Shown one piece after another: positions 1-5,679 of a stretch of 7,262 bases of DNA. Each line of letters opens with the position of its first letter. The stretch's first letter is position 1. A model generated the notes under the pieces. That model worked only from the letters and a program-made list of their open reading frames with translations. It did not search any database and was not told the DNA's origin. The stretch comes from Aalborgiella sp043740415 (lineage in GTDB: Bacteria > Pseudomonadota > Gammaproteobacteria > Burkholderiales > Burkholderiaceae_C). Position numbers and translations under genes: made by a program. The DNA is taken from positions 1 to 7,262 of the forward strand of contig JAYUCJ010000224.1 in NCBI GenBank assembly GCA_043740415.1. Reading direction: 5' to 3'.

Positions 1-592
1 CATCGACGACGCACGCATGAAAATGCACATGCTCGTTCAGGCTGGAGCCAAAGCGGTGAATGAAGGCGACAGCTCCGATGTGCAGGGCTGCTTTGTCCAC
101 ATTCGCCGCACCTGGGCTGAGAGCCTGCAGGCTTTGCGCGATGACCCTCAGAAAAATGCGCAGCACCATGTTTAATACCGCCCCATCCCGTTGCATGAAG
201 TCGCGCAGGCGCTTCGGAACAGACAGCACCCACTGGCGCACCGGCAGATGGGGGAAGACGTGATCGCTCAGGTGCGCCGCCGTCTCCACCATGCGACGGG
301 TGTTGCACGAGGGGCATACGCCTCGGCCTTTGCAGGAGAAAGCCACGAAGTAGTCGTGTCCACAGTCGCCGCAGCGGGCGCGGGCAAAGCCGTGGGCAAA
401 GATGCCGCATTCGGGGTATTTGCGAAACGCCTGGCGCACATATGGCTTGGGGGGTGCGGTGATCGCCCTGTCCGTCGAACTGGCCTGCACTGGCGAGCTC
501 AAGCCATGTTTCGTAGTGCTCGGCTATTGGTACAGCAGCGTGCGCTCAGGATGGCGCGGGTTGTAGAGTTTGGGCTTAGATACGGCAGGCAT
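1..592 (-). pseudogene. IS91-family HUH transposase, N-terminal part, disrupted by frameshift and stop; runs off the left edge
   Basis: Rolling-circle (Y2/HUH) transposase of the IS91 family, which nicks single strands at its element's ends. Reading leftward from ATG at 592, the product starts MPAVSKPKLYNPRHPERTLL and hits TAG at 526-524 (codon 23). The frame stays open beyond that to the window edge. It encodes a cysteine-rich zinc-binding segment (CGDCGHDYF, then CKGRGVCPSCNTRRM) and the HUH motif HVHFH at 31-17. Between the TAG and the six-C run (449-454 as G on plus) the reading is nonsense. Shifting frame there gives the expected family sequence (AEHYETWLELA, QFDGQ). The simplest reading is a 4-base loss next to the TAG and a 1-base gain in the C-run, which restores frame. 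About 197 codons are visible; the catalytic tyrosines lie outside the window. Family call is firm; the pseudogene call is fairly firm, unless a downstream GTG serves as start. Confidence 0.88.
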
Positions 593-600
593 AAATACTG

Positions 601-627
601 TGTAACTAGTGCCTGGCAGAAAACCCC
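601..627 (+). repeat. Left terminal inverted repeat of the ISNCY-type element
   Basis: Starts TGTAACTAGTGC and continues through a GAAAACC block. It pairs with the right repeat at 2579-2605, with conserved blocks TGTA, TAGTGC and GAAAACC in register. Confidence 0.72.
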
Positions 628-674
628 CATTTTTTAGAAAACGGATATGCCAGAATTTCAGCACATGGGGGTTT
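613..674. repeat. Interleaved inverted repeats inside the left end of the ISNCY-type element
   Basis: Two overlapping dyads are visible: CTGGCA (613-618) with TGCCAG (648-653), and AAACCCCCAT (621-630) with ATGGGGGTTT (665-674). They cannot both fold as simple nested hairpins. They lie downstream of the transposase stop, so they may be subterminal transposase-binding sites or a structured 3' end of its transcript. Confidence 0.6.
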
Positions 675-810
675 CCTTGCTGCTTGACCCGGAACTTGTG
701 ATGAATTTTCAGTCTCCAGATTCGCAGCGCGATTTTTTGCCTGTTTGCGCCCGAGCTTCATCCCGGAGTCTGAATTTTCTGACCCCAATAAGTGAATCTG
801 TTGGCGTTTG

Positions 811-2331
811 CTACGCCGCGAGTCGATGTCTGCGGTCCCGATAAGCATAGTTCTTCTTTCTGTGCTCACGCTGAATGTCTTGTTGCCACAGGATGGCGCC
901 AATTCGGTGAATGTTTCTGGCCAGCACGGCCAAGGCCACATAGCGCTTGAAGCCATCAATGCCATGATCCGGGCAGACGTCTAGGCCATGCACTTCCAAA
1001 CCATTTATGGCTGACTCCACCGCAGAATGCGCTCTGCGCGCTTTCACAAACTCAGGCGCCTGCTCTTCTTCCTGAGCGGCCTTGCTCAGTTTGCCTTTGC
1101 GGGGCAAGACCACCAGTTCCAAGTGCTCTTTCAACGCGATCTGGTTGTCCTTGGAGTGAAAGCCTTTGTCAAAACTGCAGGCGTTCAAATTTGGGAATCG
1201 CTTTTGCGCCTGGTTCACCATCTGCACTGTCACTGAATCATCAGTCTGGTTTTGCATGACCTGGTGGTGCAGGATGAATTGATACTGGTCTTCCAGAATG
1301 CACACCTTCACTCCAAGTTCGACGGGAACTCCTGCTTTGCCTTTGCTGATCCACTCGGTGTGGGGCTCAAATATCGAGAAGACCTTCTCCTCGTGGGCGA
1401 TGACTTCACCCTGGATGACACGCCGGCGAATCTGGTCGATCTGGCGATCAGCGTGTGCCATGAAGCCTTCGATTTCTGTCTTCCTGACCAAATCGAGGAC
1501 ATCGCTGATGCCCTGTTTTTCGATGGCTGCAAGCGTCTGGCGAGAGCGCTCCAGGTAGGTTTGCGCAACAACCAGATAGTCTTGATGCGCCTCGATGATG
1601 AGGGCCTGATTCTTTTCTGCTTGCTCTGGCGCCTTGGCTTTGCTGCGCTTTTTGTTCTGCGCCGTGCGCATCGCACGCTTGACGTGATTGACGTTGTAGT
1701 TGTGTTGGCGCCACCCACCCATGCCAAGGTCTTCGCACCATTGCGCCGTGAGGGTGATGGTCTTGCGCATGGCATCACACAACAGGTTGATGTCGGTGGG
1801 AAAGTGCACATCGGTTTCAACCACAAAGGAGTCGCAGCGCCCACGCAGCGCTGGTGTGTCTTTTTCTTGACCAGATTTGCAATCCAACAAGAGCGCATGC
1901 CCGGACTTGACCACCAACTGATTGATCTCATCGAGTAGCTCCGGGGTGAGCAGGCTGACGTTGTCTTTGAGGGTTTGGAAGTGGTAGCGGACATCTTCGA
2001 AAGCGCCATGGCCGAGCATCTCGCGCAGGGTTCTATGTTCGCTCACGAGTTCGTGCAGTCGGTCGTAGTCGATGTTGATGTCAAGGCGGATGACACCGCA
2101 CACCAGAATCGTCCACAGGGGCATGCCCGGGCGTCCGTTGTCTTTGGCTACTTTGGGTGCTACCTTGTTTTGCAGCAATTCGAAGATGGCGCTGCGCAGG
2201 CTCGGGTTGGTGTAGACGTACTGCAAGCCTTTCAAAATCTTGGGGATGTCGTCGCGTGATTTTGTGTTGAAGGTGATTTTGGAGATGTCGACTTCACCAA
2301 TGGTCATTTGTTCATTCTGGACGACGCGCAT
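811..2331 (-). CDS. ISNCY-family DDE transposase
   Basis: Cut-and-paste type transposase of 506 residues that would act on the inverted repeats at 601 and 2605. An N-terminal helical region (about 30-130, with NGRPGMPLW near 65) precedes a catalytic core with an RNase H-like pattern. Candidate acidic residues are D174 (ETDVHFPTD), D388 (SFDKGFHS) and E439 (HSAVESAINGLE). The 200-330 stretch between the first two is long, helical and charged, a typical insertion in this group. The C-terminus is basic. I chose ATG at 2331: a GAGAGAG purine tract lies about 13 bases upstream. A TTG at 2352 would add seven residues but lies inside that purine tract. No frameshift or internal stop is seen, so the gene looks functional. 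The long plus-strand ORFs over this region are antisense shadows. The family name is from recognition of the overall sequence; catalytic assignments are by motif only. Confidence 0.88.
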   Translation of the reverse strand: MRVVQNEQMTIGEVDISKITFNTKSRDDIPKILKGLQYVYTNPSLRSAIFELLQNKVAPKVAKDNGRPGMPLWTILVCGVIRLDINIDYDRLHELVSEHRTLREMLGHGAFEDVRYHFQTLKDNVSLLTPELLDEINQLVVKSGHALLLDCKSGQEKDTPALRGRCDSFVVETDVHFPTDINLLCDAMRKTITLTAQWCEDLGMGGWRQHNYNVNHVKRAMRTAQNKKRSKAKAPEQAEKNQALIIEAHQDYLVVAQTYLERSRQTLAAIEKQGISDVLDLVRKTEIEGFMAHADRQIDQIRRRVIQGEVIAHEEKVFSIFEPHTEWISKGKAGVPVELGVKVCILEDQYQFILHHQVMQNQTDDSVTVQMVNQAQKRFPNLNACSFDKGFHSKDNQIALKEHLELVVLPRKGKLSKAAQEEEQAPEFVKARRAHSAVESAINGLEVHGLDVCPDHGIDGFKRYVALAVLARNIHRIGAILWQQDIQREHRKKNYAYRDRRHRLAA

Positions 2332-2462
2332 GGCTTGTGATTTCTCTCTCAAAAGTGGGCTGTTTTTGACTCTCTCTCATTAACGCTTGAGAGGGAAAAC
2401 GTGTTGACTTTTTTGCTCACAATGTTGAAGTATTTCTTGCGTAAATTGAACCCCATTTGCGT

Positions 2463-2545
2463 ACGAAGATTTTGTCAAAAACCCAATCAAAGTCCACTTG
2501 GCGGCAGAAATTCGCATCAAACAACGATTTTCTGAAAATCTTCGT
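2463..2545. repeat. Inverted repeat in the promoter-side non-coding end of the ISNCY-type element
   Basis: ACGAAGATTTT (2463-2473) pairs perfectly with AAAATCTTCGT (2535-2545) across 61 bp. It lies between the transposase start and the right end, where regulator or transposase binding would be expected. No clear -10/-35 pair was found here. Confidence 0.5.
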
Positions 2546-2578
2546 CTCGAAAAACTGCATCGCCGCCATTGGGAGAGT

Positions 2579-2605
2579 GCGGTTTTCGGTCAAGCACTAA
2601 CTACA
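2579..2605 (-). repeat. Right terminal inverted repeat of the ISNCY-type element
   Basis: Read on the minus strand it starts TGTAGTTAGTGC and continues to GAAAACC, matching the left repeat without gaps. It ends at the base where the 25-bp arm of the next repeat unit begins, so the two elements share or abut at 2605/2606. Confidence 0.72.
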
Positions 2606-2798
2606 CGGGGTATCCCTTTAGCTCCACAGAAAGAGGTATGAGCCCGTCAATGGGCCGACAGAGCACCTGAAATTTCTCGACATCATTCCTTGGCTGATTT
2701 GTAGCCTTGAACGCCATGAAGGCTCGCCTACTGCGCTTGCGGTGCGGATTGCAACGATGCACTCGGAAAAGTAACTGTGGAGCTAAAGGGATACCCCG
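2606..2798. mobile_element. MITE-like 193-bp unit bounded by 25-bp perfect inverted repeats
   Basis: The left arm (2605-2629) reads ACGGGGTATCCCTTTAGCTC then CACAG. The right arm (2775-2799) is its exact reverse complement. Arms this long and perfect only about 145 bp apart are the signature of a transposable element that has lost its middle, or of a MITE mobilised in trans. The GGGG/CCCC outer ends resemble Tn3-type termini, but the rest does not match a Tn3 repeat I know. An open frame in the interior stops just before the right arm, a common layout for a transposase tail. The left flank has been replaced by the ISNCY element, so a target duplication cannot be judged. Confidence 0.65.
2622..2774 (+). 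pseudogene. Possible C-terminal remnant of an unrecognised protein inside the 25-bp inverted-repeat unit
   Basis: This is an open frame of 50 codons without a usable start codon, ending TAA at 2772-2774 directly before the right arm. It includes HLKFLDIIPWLICSLERHEG and ends ATMHSEK. The composition looks protein-like and the stop position suits the tail of a transposase or passenger gene. I do not recognise the family, and chance openness cannot be excluded at this length. Confidence 0.25.
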
Positions 2799-2799
2799 T

Positions 2800-2879
2800 T
2801 TAAATGCACAGTATTTTGCGGCATCCGGGTTGGCGAAGAAGGCTGGACCGACAAGCTGAAAAATTTCTTCAGCGCCTGA
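2800..2879 (+). pseudogene. Possible 3' end of a gene cut by the mobile elements
   Basis: The frame from the element edge to TGA at 2877-2879 encodes VFCGIRVGEEGWTDKLKNFF then SA. It has no start of its own and is followed, 65 bp on, by a repeat and a terminator-like hairpin, as a gene end would be. It could be the surviving tail of the host gene into which the elements went. The family is not recognised and the evidence is thin. Confidence 0.22.
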
Positions 2880-2888
2880 TACATTGAG

Positions 2889-2970
2889 AGCGCTTGAATG
2901 CTATGTAATTTATAGCTTGTCACGCATGTATCTAAAGCGCTGGAGGCCGATTTGATGCCTGTAATCGGCC
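2889..2970 (+). repeat. Comamonadaceae-type intergenic repeat with two hairpins
   Basis: Contains TTATAGCTTGTCACGC, then AAGCGCTGGAGGCCGATTTG. I remember many variants of this pattern (ATAGCT, a GCGC block, AAGCGCT, then AGGCCGATTTG) between genes in Acidovorax and relatives. AGCGCTT (2889-2895) pairs with AAGCGCT (2935-2941), and GGCCGATT (2945-2952) pairs with AATCGGCC (2963-2970). The pairing is seen directly; the taxonomic link is from memory. Confidence 0.5.
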
Positions 2971-2976
2971 CGTTTT
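2945..2976 (+). terminator. Probable rho-independent terminator
   Basis: An 8-bp perfect stem GGCCGATT/AATCGGCC has a 10-base loop and is followed by CGTTTT. The T-run is short, so efficiency is uncertain. It would end plus-strand transcription coming from the possible gene tail at 2800-2879. Confidence 0.45.
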
Positions 2977-3090
2977 AGGGTGTTTTCAGGTTCCAGGTTC
3001 TAGGTACCAATTTTTCCGGGTATGACGATCCAGCGTGCGCTTAAAGGATTCAGCCTGGCGTCTGCCAACACGCTATTGACGCTACTGACA

Positions 3091-3127
3091 AATACAAAAA
3101 AGCCGCCCTAAGGCGGCTTTTTGTATT
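3091..3127. terminator. Strong bidirectional rho-independent terminator
   Basis: The stem AGCCGCC/GGCGGCT closes a CTAA loop (3101-3118). It is flanked by an A-run on the left (AATACAAAAA) and a T-run on the right (TTTTTGTATT), and the A/T flanks also pair. Minus-strand transcripts of the operon ending at 3272 would stop here about 145 bp past the last stop codon. Plus-strand transcripts would also stop. Confidence 0.88.
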
Positions 3128-3271
3128 GGCGGAACGGAGTCATTCACATCATGTCCTAAAACACGCATGGATATTGGATCAAACACCAAGTTCCCCTCCC
3201 TCATGCCCCCAAATGCGCCCCCAGAGGACATAGACGCGGCAATCAACTGGCACTTTGCGCGGCATGCCGCT
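3128..3271. other. Intergenic stretch between terminator and the last operon gene; possible attachment-site region
   Basis: No gene supported. On the minus strand GACTCCGTTCCGCCA (3141-3127) sits directly before the terminator and resembles the acceptor-side 3' end of a tRNA ending in CCA. The rest of a tRNA is absent. Together with the G-rich paired repeats at 3203-3223, this is the kind of sequence seen at the edge of islands inserted by tyrosine integrases at tRNA genes. No integrase gene is in the window. Treat as a weak suggestion. Confidence 0.2.
3203..3223. repeat. Two phased GCCCCCA direct repeats (TGGGGGC on minus)
   Basis: GCCCCCA occurs at 3205-3211 and again at 3217-3223, spaced 12 bp start to start, in the context ATGCCCCCAAATGCGCCCCC. 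Similar TGGGGGC pairs occur near integrase attachment regions, as I recall, and may be arm-type binding sites. Only the repetition itself is seen directly. Confidence 0.4.
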
Positions 3272-3994
3272 TCAAGCGTTCGGACTATTCTTCCCCAAGC
3301 CCACTTGATGCTTGAGGATCAGTCCCAATAAAGTTTGCCGAACGTCAGTCAATCTTGCAACAGTTGCAGCCCTAACCGGCAAAACACCCCCGTCATTTAA
3401 ATACATCCGAATTGCACCAACATACGTAGCGATCTCGTCCTCAAAAGATTCCAGTTCAGCCTCAACTTGAGCTAATAGCCCACCAGACAGCAATTCAAGT
3501 GTTTTGAACCCAGGTTTGAGCCTTAACAATGTTGTGTGATATTGGCCGTACCATGTTTCCACCGCAGCCTCGGATAGGGTAGCATCTGTCCCGTCAGGAA
3601 GCTCGGCAATAACATCGGATGAAAGCTTGACAAAAGGCTCAATAGACGCAGGCGAAACGATTTTCCGCAACCAAAACTCGTCCTGAATTGATTGTTCACG
3701 AGCACGCGCATCCTTCCGTTTATTGTAGAACACCGCGTAAGCTGACAATCCCAATGCAATGAGGCTTATAACTATCGACGGCCCAGCTACAAGAAGCTTG
3801 TCAATGACACTATCAGGAATCGGTCTGCAAATTATTACGGCATGACTTGCCGTCACGTTCACTGAACCACATTCAGCAGGCAGTACGAAAGGCGTCACTA
3901 AGGCTACTTGAGCTAAACCGACTGGAGGTGTCGGTGTGGAGGAGCTTGCACTTGCCGGTTTAGCTGGCAACGCAACCGCTACTGACTGAGTCAT
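3272..3994 (-). CDS. Single-pass membrane protein of unknown function, last gene of the STAS/ATPase unit
   Basis: A 240-residue protein I cannot assign to a named family. Residues 1-30 are rich in Ala, Ser, Thr and Pro. One clear transmembrane helix spans about 67-89 (LLVAGPSIVISLIALGLSAY), followed at once by the basic NKRKDARAR. By the positive-inside rule the C-terminal 150 residues are cytoplasmic. That part contains QDEFWLRKIVSPASIEPFVK and a long helical region (165-230) that may form a coiled bundle. The N-terminal 27-57 stretch is moderately hydrophobic but does not look like a cleavable signal. The ATG overlaps the stop of the upstream STAS-like gene by 4 bases (ATGA) and has no Shine-Dalgarno sequence, so translation probably depends on coupling. 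The role is inferred only from position: a membrane-bound output or partner of the STAS/ATPase pair. Confidence 0.85.
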   Translation of the reverse strand: MTQSVAVALPAKPASASSSTPTPPVGLAQVALVTPFVLPAECGSVNVTASHAVIICRPIPDSVIDKLLVAGPSIVISLIALGLSAYAVFYNKRKDARAREQSIQDEFWLRKIVSPASIEPFVKLSSDVIAELPDGTDATLSEAAVETWYGQYHTTLLRLKPGFKTLELLSGGLLAQVEAELESFEDEIATYVGAIRMYLNDGGVLPVRAATVARLTDVRQTLLGLILKHQVGLGKNSPNA

Positions 3995-4311
3995 GAAAAA
4001 AGCTTGCGGGTTTCCAAAGCGTAAGAGATATATTCTTCAAAATCGTTCTTAAGAAACGACGGGGATTTGAAGTGAAACCGCTTCACAAAGGCGTCACGGC
4101 TACCTGCCCTTATGACGCTAGGGCCAAACATCCCGAGAAAAAAAGAACTCGTGACCGTGTAGGTGCTGTCCGGTACAGTGATCTCAACTACCTCCGAGCC
4201 ATCGTCAATTTGATCAAGCTTGACTTGCCTTCGGGCGTTTTCTCCACGGGCACGACCGGCGTACACAGGTCCGTTGAATTTCGAAAAATCAATGTTCACA
4301 GCAGCGCTCAT
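3991..4311 (-). CDS. Small STAS-like protein (DUF4325 type)
   Basis: A 106-residue protein resembling the STAS-like DUF4325 group, which is often encoded beside GHKL ATPases. The pattern seen is a GRARGENARRQV segment (19-30), a beta strand EVVEITVPDS (40-49), the conserved-looking TVTSSFFLGMFG (52-63), then FVKRFHFKS (75-83) and a C-terminal helix ending at an Arg. In STAS anti-anti-sigma factors the residue after the strand is a phosphorylatable Ser or Thr; here T52, T54, S55 and S56 fall in that place. The start has a good ribosome site (AGGAGT, six bases upstream) and overlaps the ATPase stop by ATGA. Its own stop overlaps the start of the membrane protein gene in the same way. The family call is by pattern, without a profile search. 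A substrate or partner is not known; the adjacent ATPase is the obvious candidate. Confidence 0.78.
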   Translation of the reverse strand: MSAAVNIDFSKFNGPVYAGRARGENARRQVKLDQIDDGSEVVEITVPDSTYTVTSSFFLGMFGPSVIRAGSRDAFVKRFHFKSPSFLKNDFEEYISYALETRKLFS

Positions 4312-5639
4312 GCTTTTACTCCTGACGTTTCAGCAGTATTTTTGAGACTGAGGGGATACTTTATCACCAACATAGTACCTGGAAAGGATATCCCTTGTAG
4401 CTCCGTTACAGATTGTGCATCCGGTAACGAATGCAAGTCATTTTTGGAATTAAACGCAATATTTCCATCTGTCATAGCATATTTCCCATCAAAAACAATC
4501 CGAGTGTTCCCAGAGATCAAATTCATCACCGCTCCCCCAAAATTTCCAGCTGCAGCACACTCTTGCTGAATTTTCATGAAAAAAGTGATCAATTCAAACG
4601 ATCCATATCCTCGCGTCGTCACTCCCTCGCCAAGATTTTTGGAGCTAACACCCCGTTGCAGGGCAATGATCGTAAGCAGTCGTTCACGACACCACCCTGA
4701 GGAGAAAAATCCGCGCTTCTCATGCACATCTAAATACGGCTGAACGTATTTGCGCGCGTAATGGTCTGAAGGCAGGTCATCTAGCGTTCGGGCAATGGTC
4801 TTGCCGAAATTGAAGATACAGATCTCGCAAACCCAGTTGTCTGTATTGGTATCCAGATAGCCCTGAATTGTCCAATCGTACATACCAGCATGCTCTTCAG
4901 CGTTGTCGATCACTTCACCAATGTACTTGGCCAATACACTTCTTGCCTCAGGGATCAATTCCTTTCGAATTCGCCCTAGACAGGCATTCACGTGGTCCAC
5001 AAATTTTTGTGTTGTACGATTTTTTTCGTCAGTATCATTCAATCGAACGGCTCGGACGTAGTTTTTGCAGCGATGCTCAAATGTCTCTAAACGCGAGGCC
5101 ACAGCTGGCTCGGGGTACTCGTGAAAAATCTTCAACCGCCGGATCACGCCCATAGCTTGTACGCGACGACGTAGTTCTGGTGTTGCTGGATATTTTCCAT
5201 TCCAATTTATGCGGTGCCCAGTTCGCTTGGCCTTAGTTGTTGCTTCCTCAACAAGGACATCCAACAAGCCATTCGCAGCCAGGTCGTAGCTGAGCATTTT
5301 GCTCATGTCAATGTGAACTTCACGAACGCGAGGCCACTGCAGCTGGCACGCCAAAACCATAATGGCACGAAGAACCTCAACCGGGTTTTCAAGCACCGAA
5401 AATTTTTCTGGCACTACGAACTTTATCCGCCCTTTTTTTTCTGGCAAGACTGCAGGCAGATGCCTGCTAAGTAACTCCAGAATCGCAGAACGTGTCCCGA
5501 AGGCTCTCATTGCTGCTAGGTGTCCACTACGCTTACTTTTTTTCAACGCCCGCTCTAGCCTGCGCTCAACCCGTTCAGACTTATTTGCCCTTTTTCCTCT
5601 CAAAAAGAGGGGAACATCGACTTTTGCTAGATGACGCAT
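4308..5639 (-). CDS. STAS-like domain plus GHKL (HATPase-type) ATP-binding protein
   Basis: A 443-residue protein. Residues 1-45 are strongly basic. Residues about 70-172 look like a STAS fold: strand VREVHIDMSKM (105-115) followed by YDLAANGLLDVLVEEA, the usual strand-turn-helix. Residues about 225-430 look like a GHKL ATPase: an N-box E242-V-I-D-N246-A-E-E-H250, a strand with FNFGKTIA (276-283) where a DxGxG box would be, a glycine-rich lid GEGVTTRGYGSFEL (337-350), and a terminal FPGTMLVIKYPL (419-430) matching the GT strand of the fold. There is no histidine-phosphotransfer (DHp) domain or membrane helix, so it is not an ordinary sensor kinase. The nearest analogy is a SpoIIAB/RsbW-type serine kinase. 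It starts 40 bp after the nuclease gene, without a clear Shine-Dalgarno. Its stop overlaps the STAS-like gene. The base composition looks AT-richer than the nuclease gene (not counted). Function unknown. Confidence 0.85.
   Translation of the reverse strand: MRHLAKVDVPLFLRGKRANKSERVERRLERALKKSKRSGHLAAMRAFGTRSAILELLSRHLPAVLPEKKGRIKFVVPEKFSVLENPVEVLRAIMVLACQLQWPRVREVHIDMSKMLSYDLAANGLLDVLVEEATTKAKRTGHRINWNGKYPATPELRRRVQAMGVIRRLKIFHEYPEPAVASRLETFEHRCKNYVRAVRLNDTDEKNRTTQKFVDHVNACLGRIRKELIPEARSVLAKYIGEVIDNAEEHAGMYDWTIQGYLDTNTDNWVCEICIFNFGKTIARTLDDLPSDHYARKYVQPYLDVHEKRGFFSSGWCRERLLTIIALQRGVSSKNLGEGVTTRGYGSFELITFFMKIQQECAAAGNFGGAVMNLISGNTRIVFDGKYAMTDGNIAFNSKNDLHSLPDAQSVTELQGISFPGTMLVIKYPLSLKNTAETSGVKA
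4318..4323 (-). promoter_or_regulatory. Ribosome binding site of the STAS-like gene
   Basis: AGGAGT on the minus strand lies six bases before the ATG at 4311, inside the last codons of the ATPase gene. It supports this start and shows that the small gene can recruit ribosomes itself as well as by overlap. Confidence 0.7.
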
Positions 5640-5679
5640 TTCAAATCTATCGCACCGTTCAAAGTTTCTATTCTGTGAC

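Larger units (their letters stand above)
601..2605 (-). mobile_element. ISNCY-type insertion sequence, apparently complete (about 2.0 kb)
   Basis: One intact transposase gene lies between imperfect terminal inverted repeats. The left end begins TGTAACTAGTGCCTGGCAGA at 601. The right end, read inward on the minus strand from 2605, begins TGTAGTTAGTGCTTGACCGA. By eye the first 27 positions agree at roughly 21-22. Non-coding ends of about 210 bp (past the stop) and about 270 bp (before the start) are present. I found no direct repeat of the flanks: left flank ATAAATACTG, right flank CGGGGTATCC. The element sits 8 bp upstream of the IS91 transposase start and touches the 25-bp inverted repeat unit on its right. 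The ends are inferred from repeat matching, not from a reference copy. Confidence 0.75.

Noticed and set aside
1252..1938. Plus-strand open frame of 228 codons across the ISNCY transposase
   Set aside because: It is antisense to a clear full-length transposase and has no recognisable domain. GC-rich genes commonly leave such open shadows.
1308..2009. Minus-strand open frame of 233 codons in another frame of the transposase
   Set aside because: It lies wholly inside the transposase gene and its composition (many Ser, Arg, Trp, Thr) is that of an out-of-frame reading.
2332..2352. TTG at 2352 as start of the ISNCY transposase
   Set aside because: The TTG lies in the purine tract that would serve as ribosome site for the ATG at 2331, so the ATG is preferred.
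2450..2478. Perfect TTGACA (minus strand, 2478-2473) as a -35 box for the transposase
   Set aside because: At 17 bases the next hexamer is TGGGGT, which is not a credible -10, and no better one lies at 16-18.
3022..3111. Plus-strand 29-codon ORF (MTIQRALKGFSLASANTLLT...) whose stop falls in the terminator loop
   Set aside because: No ribosome site, no recognisable family, and the stop inside the terminator hairpin looks coincidental.
3203..3331. Plus-strand 42-codon ORF starting MPPNAPPEDIDAAINWHFAR
   Set aside because: It has no ribosome site and runs antisense into the membrane protein gene. Its start is made of the GCCCCCA repeats.
4072..4569. Plus-strand open frame of 165 codons opposite the STAS-like and ATPase genes
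   Set aside because: It is antisense to two overlapping coding genes with recognisable domains. No ribosome site or family resemblance was seen.
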